Assembly (NCBI GenBank): GCA_002688185.1
Contig: NZCE01000008.1
Span: forward strand, 32,796-96,795
DNA from: Spirochaetales bacterium
GTDB lineage: Bacteria > Spirochaetota > Spirochaetia > ARS1246
Direction of reading: 5' to 3'
Length of the DNA stretch: 64,000 nucleotides
A model generated the notes under the pieces. That model saw only the letters and a list, made by a program, of their open reading frames with translations. It was not told the DNA's origin and did not search any database. Shown in pieces: positions 1 to 8,726 of the stretch. Position 1 is the first letter of the stretch; each line of letters starts with the position of its first letter. Position numbers and translations under genes: made by a program.

Positions 1-309
1 GAAGATTTGCTGCTGATGGCTAAGATCTATCAGCAACGTGAAGCAAATAATGAAATAACGGACTATGTTTTTCTAGAAAATCTTACATTATTGCAGAGCG
101 AAATTTCGGGTATCGAACAGATTCTCAAATCCATCGACACGATTGACGTTGACAGTTTCAAAACACTCGATGAAATGGTCGAACATGTCGACGTGGAGTT
201 TAGGGAAAAAACTGAGAAGTCAAACTTCCCGGAAGCGGTTTATGCGCTGGTAAAACGCAAGCTAAGCAAAGTGTCGGCTTATATTCACAGCGACGACGAA
301 AACTCGTAG
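1..309 (+). CDS. C-terminal part of an unidentified protein (5' truncated by window edge)
   Basis: The reading frame is already open at base 1, so the gene probably begins before the window; an internal ATG lies at position 16. The visible ~102 residues are charged and mostly helical-looking, with no signal peptide, membrane segment or catalytic motif that I recognise. It ends in a polar Ser-Asp-Asp-Glu-Asn-Ser tail. It is separated from the ATPase operon by about 155 bp containing that operon's promoter, so it is probably not co-transcribed with it. No function is proposed. Confidence 0.6.
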   Translation, partial: EDLLLMAKIYQQREANNEITDYVFLENLTLLQSEISGIEQILKSIDTIDVDSFKTLDEMVEHVDVEFREKTEKSNFPEAVYALVKRKLSKVSAYIHSDDENS

Positions 310-407
310 CCCACTCGGCATCTGGGGGACCTGACACGGCGTGCCGTCACGGGACACCGCCGCGGCACACCGTCAAAATCGTTTTGCCGGCCTGCGGTCC
401 CGCGTCC

Positions 408-436
408 TTGATTATCTCCAGATGCTTGGGTATTAT
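408..436 (+). promoter_or_regulatory. Probable sigma-70 promoter of the V-ATPase operon
   Basis: TTGATT (408-413), a 17-bp spacer and TATTAT (431-436) lie just upstream of atpE, whose AGAGGA ribosome-binding site is at about 452-457 and whose ATG is at 466. The preceding stretch (310-407) is GC-rich, with short inverted repeats such as ACGGC/GCCGT, and shows no gene. Confidence 0.55.
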
Positions 437-465
437 GTTGGCACATTGGGACACAAGAGGAATCT

Positions 466-1074
466 ATGGATGTTCAACTACAGGAGCTTTTAGACAAGAT
501 AAAATCTGAAGGTGTTTCCGCTGCTGAGAAAAAGGCAGATAAAATTATACAGGAAGCAGAAAAAAAAGCTAAAGAAATTGTAGACGACGCAACGGCGAAA
601 GCTGAAAGAATCGTAAACGAGGCGAGGCAGAAAGAAAGTCAATCCGTGCAAACCGGCAATGACGCCCTTGTCCAGGCGGCGAGGGACCTGCTGCTGAGCT
701 TGCAGTCTCAAATTGTCACTGTCTTTGGTGCGGTTATTCAAACCGAGTCTGAGAGGGCACTTTCCGGAGAAGCGCTGGAAAAAGCCATAACAACAGTGAT
801 GGGCTCATGGGCCACAGAGGAGACAAAAGAGATCAATGTGCTTCTGTCCGATACAGATCTTGCCGCTCTTGAGCAATCCCTTCGGTCCAAATTATCACAG
901 CAACTGAAGGCCGGCATGGAGATCAGGGCCGGTGCAGGCCTTGCCGGCGGATTCAGAGTTTCAATGAAGGACGGGTCGTCATACTACAACTTTACTCCTG
1001 CTGAAATCGCGTCGGTTCTGTCTGAGTTTCTAAACCCACGTTTGACGGAAATATTGCAGCAGGCGGTTTCTTGA
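466..1074 (+). CDS. atpE: V-type ATP synthase/ATPase subunit E
   Basis: This is the peripheral-stalk subunit that ties the catalytic A/B head to the membrane sector of a V/A-type rotary ATPase. At 202 residues it has the family length. Residues ~1-65 form a long Ala/Glu/Lys-rich coiled coil with many EAEKKA-like heptads, followed by a globular C-terminal half containing the Gly-rich GAGLAGGFR segment. The ATG follows an AGAGGA ribosome-binding site. It is the first gene of an operon running through atpK and lies directly behind a good promoter. Subunit assignment rests on the architecture plus its position before atpA. Confidence 0.9.
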   Translation: MDVQLQELLDKIKSEGVSAAEKKADKIIQEAEKKAKEIVDDATAKAERIVNEARQKESQSVQTGNDALVQAARDLLLSLQSQIVTVFGAVIQTESERALSGEALEKAITTVMGSWATEETKEINVLLSDTDLAALEQSLRSKLSQQLKAGMEIRAGAGLAGGFRVSMKDGSSYYNFTPAEIASVLSEFLNPRLTEILQQAVS

Positions 1075-1086
1075 GGGGGGGACCTG

Positions 1087-1656
1087 TTGGCACAATATTA
1101 CTTCGCAATCGCCGCTCTACCACAGCTTTTTTTTGATTCGGAAGCATTCCCGTCATCAGTTGAGCTCATGGCATTCTGCCGCGAGCACGTGAACGCCCGT
1201 GAAATTGGATTTCTGGAGCGGGCGGCAAAGGCTTTGGCAGATGATATCCAAGATGATAATCTGCATACCCTTGATGATTTTCGTCTCTGGCTGAAGTGGG
1301 ATCTCTCACTCCGGTCGGACCTGGCCGTACTGCGCGCCCAGGCCCTTGGCTGGGAAATAGAACAGTATCAAGAAACTCCCCGCGAGCTGGGAACCTTTGA
1401 GATTGCGCGTGAGGCAATGATGCAGGCATCGCCGCATGAGGGAGAGGAGATAATCGATCGTGCGCGATGGAAATATTTAGATGAGCTGGAAGTCGGGCAC
1501 TACTTTGATATAGAAAAGCTTTTGATTTACCTGTTGAAAGTAGCCATTCTGGAAAGAAGGTCACAATTTACGCAAGATGGCGGAACGGCGAGCTTTCAAG
1601 AGACATACAACGAGATAGCCGGTGATTTAGAAGAGGCTTTGGAGATAGCACAATGA
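1087..1656 (+). CDS. DUF2764 family protein of the V-ATPase operon
   Basis: A 189-residue soluble protein, mostly predicted helix, starting MAQYYFAIAALPQL, a pattern I associate with the DUF2764 family found in V-ATPase operons of spirochaetes and Bacteroidetes. The TTG start is supported by a strong G-rich ribosome-binding site (the G7 run at 1075-1081). Its end overlaps the atpA start by 4 bp, indicating translational coupling. Because the operon has no recognisable subunit C or F, it may supply a central-stalk or collar function. That role is inferred only from position and is not shown by any motif. Confidence 0.75.
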   Translation: MAQYYFAIAALPQLFFDSEAFPSSVELMAFCREHVNAREIGFLERAAKALADDIQDDNLHTLDDFRLWLKWDLSLRSDLAVLRAQALGWEIEQYQETPRELGTFEIAREAMMQASPHEGEEIIDRARWKYLDELEVGHYFDIEKLLIYLLKVAILERRSQFTQDGGTASFQETYNEIAGDLEEALEIAQ

Positions 1657-3413
1657 CAAAAGGCAAGGTGATTGGCGTAAACGGCAACATGGTTACCGCG
1701 GAAGTATCAGGACCGGTCTCTCTGAATGAAGTATGCTACATCATGATGGGAGACAGACGGCTAAAATCCGAGGTTATAAGAGTTCAAGGGGCTGAAGTTC
1801 AAATGCAGGTGTTTGAAATGACACGCGGCATAGGCATCAATGATGATGTTGAGTTCACCAGTGAGCTACTTGCGGTGACCGTCGGCCCGGGGCTCCTTGG
1901 GCAAATCTATGACGGCCTTCAAAACCCACTTCCTGAGCTTGCGGAGCAGTGCGGCTTTTTTCTCGATCGCGGTATCTATCTCGGTGCGCTTTCAATAGAC
2001 AAAAAGTGGGACTTTACTCCAAAGGCAACGGTCGGGCAGTCGGTCGTCAGGGCCGATACCCTTGGCACTGTGCCGGAAGGCATTTTTGAGCACCGCGTCA
2101 TGGTGCCGTTCAACCTCTATGAGACATACTCGGTAAAATCAATTGTTGAACCTGGAGAATATACGGTAGCGGATACAGTCGCGGTGTTGCAGGATCCGAG
2201 AGGCGACGCCATCCCGGTCACTATGATGTTTGAATGGCCGGTAAAACGGCCGGTCGATACATACGTTGAAAGAATACGTCCTACCGAACCGATGACCACC
2301 AAAATTAGAATTATCGATACATTTTTGCCGGTGGCAAAAGGAGGCACCTATTGCATACCGGGTCCCTTCGGGGCCGGGAAAACCGTGTTGCAGCAGGCAA
2401 CGAGCCGCAATGCTGAGATTGACATAGTGGTTATAGCCGCCTGCGGAGAGCGAGCCGGGGAAGTAGTTGAAACGTTGCGCGAGTTTCCCGAGCTTCTTGA
2501 TCCCAGGACCGGCAAATCTCTCATGGAAAGGACAATCATTATTTGCAATACGAGCTCAATGCCGGTGGCTGCACGAGAAGCATCGGTGTATACGGCTGTA
2601 ACTCTTGCCGAGTATTACCGGCAAATGGCACTAAACGTGCTTCTCTTGGCGGATTCTACCTCGAGGTGGGCGCAGGCCATGCGTGAAATGTCGGGCCGTC
2701 TCGAGGAGATACCCGGAGAGGAGGCTTTCCCCGCGTATCTGGAATCCGTCATTGCGTCATTTTATGAACGTGCAGGCGTTGTAAGACTGCGCGATGGAAC
2801 ACAGGGCTCGGTAACTATCGGCGGAACTGTGAGTCCCGCGGGCGGGAATTTTGAGGAACCGGTTACCCAGGCCACACTCAAGGTTGTGGGAGCGTTTCAC
2901 GGTCTTTCGAAAGATCGAGCGGAAGCGCGGAAATATCCGGCCATTCATCCGCTGGAGAGCTGGTCTAAATATCCCATCACAATCCAACCGGAGAAAACGC
3001 GAATCGTGCGCAATGTACTTATGAGGGGAGATGAGATAAGCCAAATGATGAAGGTGGTCGGAGAGGAGGGAACGAGTCTCGATGACTACATCGTCTTTCT
3101 TAAGTCCGATTATGTGGATGCGGCGTATTTGCAGCAGGACAGTTTTAATGCCGTTGATGCGTCGGTAAGCATAGAGAGGCAGGATCGCGTGTTTTCCCTC
3201 GTTCACGAAATACTCGAGGCTGACCTGGACCTCAAGGATAAGGATGAGGCCCGCTCCTGGTTTTATCAGATGCGCCAGAAGCATTTGGACTACAACGTCG
3301 CAGAGTGGCAATCTGATGAGTTTAAAGAGGTTGAGCGGGAGTTACGGGCTATGCTTGATGCCAAGAAGAAGGAAGTGCAGTTTGCTTCGGCCGAGCCGAC
3401 GGAACGTACCTAG
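1653..3413 (+). CDS. atpA: V-type ATPase catalytic subunit A
   Basis: Catalytic nucleotide-binding subunit of the A3B3 head. The 586 residues match the family length. The N-terminal beta-barrel begins GKVIGVNGNMVTAEVSGPV. The P-loop GPFGAGKT lies near residue 237, followed by the ACGERAGEV and LADSTSRWAQAMREMSGRLEE motifs typical of A subunits. The insertion characteristic of subunit A (not B) lies between the barrel and the P-loop. The start overlaps the DUF2764 gene by 4 bp, and atpB follows after 19 bp. Confidence 0.97.
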   Translation: MTKGKVIGVNGNMVTAEVSGPVSLNEVCYIMMGDRRLKSEVIRVQGAEVQMQVFEMTRGIGINDDVEFTSELLAVTVGPGLLGQIYDGLQNPLPELAEQCGFFLDRGIYLGALSIDKKWDFTPKATVGQSVVRADTLGTVPEGIFEHRVMVPFNLYETYSVKSIVEPGEYTVADTVAVLQDPRGDAIPVTMMFEWPVKRPVDTYVERIRPTEPMTTKIRIIDTFLPVAKGGTYCIPGPFGAGKTVLQQATSRNAEIDIVVIAACGERAGEVVETLREFPELLDPRTGKSLMERTIIICNTSSMPVAAREASVYTAVTLAEYYRQMALNVLLLADSTSRWAQAMREMSGRLEEIPGEEAFPAYLESVIASFYERAGVVRLRDGTQGSVTIGGTVSPAGGNFEEPVTQATLKVVGAFHGLSKDRAEARKYPAIHPLESWSKYPITIQPEKTRIVRNVLMRGDEISQMMKVVGEEGTSLDDYIVFLKSDYVDAAYLQQDSFNAVDASVSIERQDRVFSLVHEILEADLDLKDKDEARSWFYQMRQKHLDYNVAEWQSDEFKEVERELRAMLDAKKKEVQFASAEPTERT

Positions 3414-3432
3414 GTAAGAGGAGCGCACAACG

Positions 3433-4725
3433 ATGCGAAAGGTCTATAGCAAAATAGAATATATATCCGGGAATGTGATTACCGTGAAAGCGCAGGGAGT
3501 TCGCTACGGGGAGCTCGCGACCGTCCGCTCCTCACACGGTGAATCACTTGCCGAGGTGATCCGAATGGCGAGAGATTTCGTCTCCCTACAGGTTTTTGCA
3601 GGTGGGCGGGGAATATCGTCAGGGGACGAGGTGCGGTTTATCGGCCATCCGATGCAGGTCTCCTTCTCCGACAATTTGCTGGGAAGGATTTTTAACGGAG
3701 GCGGCACTCCCAGAGATAATGGACCGGCGCTTACCGAGGATCTCATCGAGATAGGAGGACCATCGGTAAATCCTGCCAAAAGAATTATTCCGCGGAAAAT
3801 GATAAGAACCGGGCTGCCAATGATCGACGTTTTCAACACATTGGTAGAAAGCCAAAAGCTGCCGATTTTCTCCGTGTCCGGTGAGCCGTATAATGAGTTA
3901 TTGGCACGAATCGCGATGCAGGCTGAGGTCGATATGATTGTTCTCGGGGGATGCGGTCTCAAGTTTGACGATTATCTTTTTTTCAGAGAGTCACTGGAGG
4001 AGGGTGGGGCGCTTTCCCGCACTATTTTTTTCATTCATACAGCTTCTGACCCGGTGGTTGAATGTCTCATGGTGCCCGATATCTCTCTGGCTGTGGCCGA
4101 AAAATTTGCATTGAAAGGCAAGCGCGTGTTGGTGCTTTTGACTGATATGACAAATTTCTCCGATGCCCTCAAAGAAATCTCGATAACTATGGAGCAAGTT
4201 CCTTCAAATCGTGGCTACCCAGGAGATTTGTACAGCCAGTTGGCGTCGAGGTATGAAAAGGCCGTGGATTTCGAGGGAGCCGGTTCGATTACCATCCTCG
4301 CCGCAACGACCATGCCGGGTGATGACGTGACTCATCCGGTACCTGATAACACCGGGTATATTACCGAAGGGCAATATTATCTGAGAAACGGGAGAATCGA
4401 GCCCTTTGGATCATTATCGCGTCTCAAGCAGATGGTAAACTCAAAAACCCGCAGTGATCATCGTCCCTTGATGGATGCAATGATAAAGCTCTATGCATCT
4501 TGCCTTGAGTCCCACGAAAAACGCTCCATGGGATTTCGAATGTCAGAATGGGACCAAAAGCTACTAAAATACGGCGACATATTTGAAAGTGAATTGATGG
4601 ATCTGTCTTTAAACATTGGTCTTGAAGACGCATTGAACAAAGGGTGGTCCATACTTGCCGATTGCTTCACACCGGAGGAAACCGGACTTCGCTCTGAATT
4701 GCTTAACGAGTACTGGCCAAATTAG
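3433..4725 (+). CDS. atpB: V-type ATPase regulatory subunit B
   Basis: Non-catalytic nucleotide-binding partner of subunit A. The 430 residues are slightly shorter than typical (~460). The start [18 protein letters not shown] is typical. The P-loop position reads FSVSGEPYN, degenerate as expected for subunit B. Motifs [16 protein letters not shown] and [18 protein letters not shown] are diagnostic. A GAGGAG ribosome-binding site precedes the ATG. It lies between atpA and atpD in the usual spirochaetal order. Confidence 0.97.
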   Translation: MRKVYSKIEYISGNVITVKAQGVRYGELATVRSSHGESLAEVIRMARDFVSLQVFAGGRGISSGDEVRFIGHPMQVSFSDNLLGRIFNGGGTPRDNGPALTEDLIEIGGPSVNPAKRIIPRKMIRTGLPMIDVFNTLVESQKLPIFSVSGEPYNELLARIAMQAEVDMIVLGGCGLKFDDYLFFRESLEEGGALSRTIFFIHTASDPVVECLMVPDISLAVAEKFALKGKRVLVLLTDMTNFSDALKEISITMEQVPSNRGYPGDLYSQLASRYEKAVDFEGAGSITILAATTMPGDDVTHPVPDNTGYITEGQYYLRNGRIEPFGSLSRLKQMVNSKTRSDHRPLMDAMIKLYASCLESHEKRSMGFRMSEWDQKLLKYGDIFESELMDLSLNIGLEDALNKGWSILADCFTPEETGLRSELLNEYWPN

Positions 4726-4737
4726 GCTACAGCACCT

Positions 4738-5334
4738 ATGGCAAAAATCAAGCTGACGAAAAACGAACTCAAACGACAGAAAGACGCGCTCAAGCGATTC
4801 GAGCGGTACCTTCCTACTCTGATGCTAAAAAAACAGCAGTTGCAGCTCGTTATCCGTCAAGTGGAAGCCGAGATAAGAAAAAAAATCCAGCAACGGGAAG
4901 AGCTCTTAGATGGTTTGCAGGCGTGGATCCGTGTTTTTGGAGAGGATGTGCCGATCGACAATATCTTAAAGGTCGGAAGCATTTCGACATCCGTTGGCAA
5001 TATTGCGGGAGTCGACATTCCGGTTTTTGACGACATCAGTTTTGCGGTGTCACCGTACAACCTCATCACTTTGCCACTGTGGGTGGATCGAGGAATTGAG
5101 GTTCTTAGGGAGGCCATCGCCCTTGATGCGGAAATACACGTGTTAAACCGCCAATTGGATCGATTGAGATACGAGTTGCGGATTACCACCCAACGAGTAA
5201 ACCTTTTTGAGAAGATTAAGATACCGGAAACAAAGGAAAACATCAGGCGGATCCGTATAGTCCTTGGCGATGAACAAACCGCAAGCGTCGTAAGGGGCAA
5301 AATCGCCAAAAGAAATCTAGTGAGGGAATCGTAA
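4738..5334 (+). CDS. atpD: V-type ATPase subunit D
   Basis: Central rotor-shaft subunit of the V/A-ATPase. The 198-residue protein has the family length and shape: two long charged helices (residues ~1-65 and ~120-175) that would form the antiparallel coiled coil, with a short globular connection. The N-terminus IKLTKNELKRQKDALKRFE closely resembles the family start. It begins 12 bp after atpB and is followed after 3 bp by atpI. Subunit F, which normally binds the base of D, is not visible in this operon. Confidence 0.93.
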   Translation: MAKIKLTKNELKRQKDALKRFERYLPTLMLKKQQLQLVIRQVEAEIRKKIQQREELLDGLQAWIRVFGEDVPIDNILKVGSISTSVGNIAGVDIPVFDDISFAVSPYNLITLPLWVDRGIEVLREAIALDAEIHVLNRQLDRLRYELRITTQRVNLFEKIKIPETKENIRRIRIVLGDEQTASVVRGKIAKRNLVRES

Positions 5335-5337
5335 CGA

Positions 5338-7170
5338 ATGATTGTCGAAATGAAGAAACTCTCCCTTATAACGCTAACCGCCGATGTGGAAAACACCCTC
5401 GGGCTTCTGAGGACCCTCGGCGTAATGCATCTCGATATAAAAAGGGGCAATAGCGAGAGCCTATCAGCACTGACCGACGCCAGAGCCCTTGCACAGCGAG
5501 CGCTTCTTATTCTCCCTGATAAGGGCACGGGAAGTCCGGCAAATGCCGCGGGATGGGAAGAAGATCCGTCGTCTCTTATTCGCCGGATCTTGGAAATCCA
5601 AAATACGGTGAGAGATCTCTACGATGAGCTTGAACGATTGCAGCGGGAAAAAAGCAGGCTCAGCGCATGGGGCGATTTTAGTCCGCAAGATATTGTAAAA
5701 CTGCGTGAGAAAGGTATCGACATTCGACTATACATCCTCACAAAAGAGCAATTTGAGTCTCTAGATTCTTCCGTGCAGGCATTCACTATTCAAAAAGGAA
5801 AAACGGCCGTTTACGTTGTCGTAGTAGGCGAGGCACTGGCGGGTGCGGCGGAAACATCATTACCCAGCGCCGGCATTTCCGAGGTCCGTACCCAGATTGA
5901 TAAAGTACAGACTCAAATAGGGGACCTCTCAACGGAGTTCAATTCGCTTGCCGCCCAAAAGCACGTTGTTCAGGGCAAAATAGATAGCATAGACACTGAG
6001 ATGGAGTTTGAGCAGGCAAAGCTCTCGATGGATGCCGACTCTGGTATCTCCCATATCGACGGCTACGTTCCTGAGCCGCAGGTGCGTCGGATCAAATCAG
6101 CGGCGTCGAGCAACGGGTGGGCACTTATGGTTAGAGATCCTGAGGATGACGATCCGGTCCCAACGCTGGTGAAAAACCCCAAACCTGTAGGTATCATTGC
6201 ACCGATTTTTAAGATGCTCGGTACTATACCCGGCTATGCCGAATATGACATAAGTTTTTGGTTCTTGGTATTTTTCGCCCTCTTTTTTGCTATGATTATC
6301 GGTGACGGCGGCTACGGGGCCATTTTCCTCGGAGTTTCTGTAACGGCGATTATAACCCTCAAAGCAAAAGGCAAAAAAGTCGGGAGAGAGCTCGCCCTTC
6401 TCACTTTTTTGAGCTGCTGCACCATTGTTTGGGGGGCGATAACGGGAACTTGGCTGGGATCACCGGCAATCGCTGAAGCAATGCCGTTTAGGCTGTTGAT
6501 TATTCCCGCGATCTCGAGCTTTAATCCAAGAAGCAGCCAGTCGATTAAGTATATCTGTTTTATCATCGGGACCATACAAATTCTACTCGCCCACATTTGG
6601 AACTTTATTGCCGAGTTACGGAAAAAGCCTCGTATCAAGGCATTTGCTCAAATCGGCTGGATGGCGATCGTGTACGGTATCTATTTTCTCGTTTTGAACC
6701 TTGTATTGGATCCGGACGCATACCCGCTACCCCCATTTGCGCTTTGGCTCATCCTTGGAGGGCTCGGGCTGGTAGTGATTTTTTCAGAACAACAGGGCAA
6801 GTTTTTTATAGGAATCGGCAGAGGATTTGCGAGTCTCTTTACGACGCTGCTTGACGGCATCGGAGCTTTTGCAGACATAATTTCATATATACGCCTATTT
6901 GCCGTTGGCCTGGCTACCATAGAAATCGCAAAGGCGTTTAACCAAATGGCTGCCGATATGGGTAACTCTATCGTCGGATTAGTTGGAGCGATATTTGTGC
7001 TCATCGTCGGACATGGACTCAACATTGCCATGGGTGCCCTTTCAGTGATCGTGCACGGTGTTAGGCTGAATATGCTCGAGTTTTCCGGGCATCTCGGAAT
7101 GGAATGGACAGGCATACAGTACGCGCCCTTTTCAGAGGGCACGGAATTACAGAAAGATACGACTTCGTAA
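5338..7170 (+). CDS. atpI: V-type ATPase membrane subunit I
   Basis: Membrane stator subunit (a/I family) forming the ion half-channels. The first ~300 of 610 residues are cytoplasmic and coiled-coil rich. The remainder contains about seven hydrophobic segments beginning near residue 303 (SFWFLVFFALFFAMIIGDGG). The conserved GDGGYG motif and the C-terminal SYIRLFAVGLATIEIAKAFN helix, which carries the essential Arg of the family, are visible. It is immediately followed by the c-ring subunit gene, as expected for a coupled membrane sector. Confidence 0.95.
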   Translation: MIVEMKKLSLITLTADVENTLGLLRTLGVMHLDIKRGNSESLSALTDARALAQRALLILPDKGTGSPANAAGWEEDPSSLIRRILEIQNTVRDLYDELERLQREKSRLSAWGDFSPQDIVKLREKGIDIRLYILTKEQFESLDSSVQAFTIQKGKTAVYVVVVGEALAGAAETSLPSAGISEVRTQIDKVQTQIGDLSTEFNSLAAQKHVVQGKIDSIDTEMEFEQAKLSMDADSGISHIDGYVPEPQVRRIKSAASSNGWALMVRDPEDDDPVPTLVKNPKPVGIIAPIFKMLGTIPGYAEYDISFWFLVFFALFFAMIIGDGGYGAIFLGVSVTAIITLKAKGKKVGRELALLTFLSCCTIVWGAITGTWLGSPAIAEAMPFRLLIIPAISSFNPRSSQSIKYICFIIGTIQILLAHIWNFIAELRKKPRIKAFAQIGWMAIVYGIYFLVLNLVLDPDAYPLPPFALWLILGGLGLVVIFSEQQGKFFIGIGRGFASLFTTLLDGIGAFADIISYIRLFAVGLATIEIAKAFNQMAADMGNSIVGLVGAIFVLIVGHGLNIAMGALSVIVHGVRLNMLEFSGHLGMEWTGIQYAPFSEGTELQKDTTS

Positions 7171-7198
7171 ACTGCATGAACACAAGGAGTGATAACAA

Positions 7199-7630
7199 AT
7201 GAACTTTGGTCTTATCGGGGTCGGCGCGGCGCTCGCATTTGCCGCCATCGGTTCCGCCCTTGGAATGGGAGCCGCTGGGATGGCCGCCGTCGGCGCCTGG
7301 AAGAAATGCTTTGCTCAAAACAAGCCGGCGCCCTTTTTGCTCGTGGCCTTTGTAGGCGCCCCTTTAACTCAGACGATCTATGGATTTATTTTGATGAATA
7401 GCTTGAGGAGCGCGGCCGCCCAAGCCGATGGAGCAATGCTCTTGGGCGCAGGGATTCTCGGTGGCATTGCCATGGGATTTTCGGCCTGGTATCAGGGCAA
7501 GGCCGGAGCAAGCGCTTCCGATGCCCTTGCGGAAACCGGAAAAGGTTTCGGCAGCTATCTTATGGTGCTTGGACTTATCGAAACTGTGGCCCTTTTCGTG
7601 ATGGTTTTCCTCTTGGGTGCAATCGGATAG
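7199..7630 (+). CDS. atpK: V-type ATPase rotor-ring subunit K
   Basis: Proteolipid subunit forming the rotor ring. The 143 residues fold as two helical hairpins (four membrane segments), the doubled form of V-type subunits. Only the second hairpin has the ion-binding carboxylate, Glu128 in LGLIETVALF. The first hairpin has Thr57-Gln58 (APLTQTIYGF), and Gln99 is in the YQGK motif. By comparison with Enterococcus hirae NtpK (Thr64, Gln65, Gln110, Glu139; from memory), this ligand set suggests Na+ coupling. An AAGGAG ribosome-binding site precedes the ATG. Last gene of the ATPase operon. Confidence 0.95.
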   Translation: MNFGLIGVGAALAFAAIGSALGMGAAGMAAVGAWKKCFAQNKPAPFLLVAFVGAPLTQTIYGFILMNSLRSAAAQADGAMLLGAGILGGIAMGFSAWYQGKAGASASDALAETGKGFGSYLMVLGLIETVALFVMVFLLGAIG

Positions 7631-7649
7631 ATCGTGAGATTCGACATGG

Positions 7650-8726
7650 ATGGCTAGGCATTTTGCTCTTTCCACAATAGTTGACGTCGGCGGGCTCGCC
7701 TTTGGCGGCGATCATCCCGTACGCGTGCAAACAATGTGGAAAGATCCGCTTCAGGCAAGCACTCTCAACGACACGGCGCGCAAGATAGAGATTCTGGCTT
7801 CATACGGCTGTGAGGTATTGCGGTTTGCCGTTCCAGATGAGGAATCCGCGCATTTACTGTGCGGCTTGCAAGGCCTGGTTTCCATACCCCTGGTAGCTGA
7901 TATCCATTTCGATCATACCCTAGCCCTGATATGTCTCGGGACGATCCCCAAAATACGCATTAACCCCGGGAACATCGGATCGAAGATCAAAATCAAAGAG
8001 GTAGTAAAAAAGGCCTCCGATTATGGCGCCGCACTTAGGGTAGGTATCAACGCGGGTTCTCTCCCACGTGCACTACGGGCTGAAAAGGATTCCGCTCGTG
8101 CAATGCTCAGAGCTGCCGAGGATGAGCTCGATAACCTAGAGTCCTTGCATTTTCACAACGTTTTGTTTTCCCTCAAATCATCCGATATTAAAACAACCAT
8201 ACGAGCCAACGAGCTTTTCGCCGAGCGCTACAATTACCCGCTGCATCTTGGTGTGACGGAAGCCGGTCCCCCGATTCAGGGTGTGGTGAAGAACACTGCG
8301 GCACTGGTGCCGCTGCTCAACCATGGTATCGGCGCAACGGTGAGGGTATCATTAAGCGGTACATGTGAGGATGAGCTTGTCGCCGGCCGGGAAATACTTG
8401 CAGCCGCGGGTCGATCCACCGCAGGGGTGAACGTGGTGTCCTGTCCACGTTGCGCCAGAGCGGGATTCGATGTCCACGGTTTCCTTGCGGAGGTGCAGGA
8501 GTTTCTCATGACCATTAATCTGCGACTTAATGTGGCGGTGATGGGATGTATAGTAAATGGACCGGAAGAGGCTCGGCACGCTGATATTGGAATTACCGGG
8601 GCCGGCAAAAAGGCACTGGTATTTCGTGAGGGCAAAATAATACGCCGGGTGACATTTGAGTCGGCGGCCGAGGTCTTCCGGGAGGAAATTACCAAGCTGT
8701 GTCAGGAAAAAGGCGCTGTGCAATAA
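7650..8726 (+). CDS. ispG: 4-hydroxy-3-methylbut-2-enyl diphosphate synthase (IspG/GcpE)
   Basis: Iron-sulfur enzyme of the non-mevalonate isoprenoid pathway, converting MEcPP to HMBPP in the cytoplasm. At 358 residues it has the compact bacterial length. The TIM-barrel part contains VPLVADIHFDHTLAL and RINPGNIG. The three 4Fe-4S ligands are visible: Cys265 and Cys268 in SCPRCAR and Cys300 in GCIVNGPEEARHADIGITG, with the catalytic Glu just after Cys300. It starts 19 bp after atpK, and its 3' end overlaps the next gene by 28 bp. Confidence 0.96.
   Translation: MARHFALSTIVDVGGLAFGGDHPVRVQTMWKDPLQASTLNDTARKIEILASYGCEVLRFAVPDEESAHLLCGLQGLVSIPLVADIHFDHTLALICLGTIPKIRINPGNIGSKIKIKEVVKKASDYGAALRVGINAGSLPRALRAEKDSARAMLRAAEDELDNLESLHFHNVLFSLKSSDIKTTIRANELFAERYNYPLHLGVTEAGPPIQGVVKNTAALVPLLNHGIGATVRVSLSGTCEDELVAGREILAAAGRSTAGVNVVSCPRCARAGFDVHGFLAEVQEFLMTINLRLNVAVMGCIVNGPEEARHADIGITGAGKKALVFREGKIIRRVTFESAAEVFREEITKLCQEKGAVQ

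Noticed and set aside
1075..1081. G7 run before the DUF2764 gene as a phase-variation tract
   Set aside because: It lies outside both coding frames in ribosome-binding position; a housekeeping operon is an unlikely target, though length changes could tune translation.
2757..3311. 184-codon minus-strand open frame inside atpA
   Set aside because: Shadow of atpA; no start signal or recognisable domain.
4857..5528. 223-codon minus-strand open frame across the atpD/atpI junction
   Set aside because: Opposite two conserved ATPase genes, Arg/Ser-rich, no ribosome-binding site or domain.
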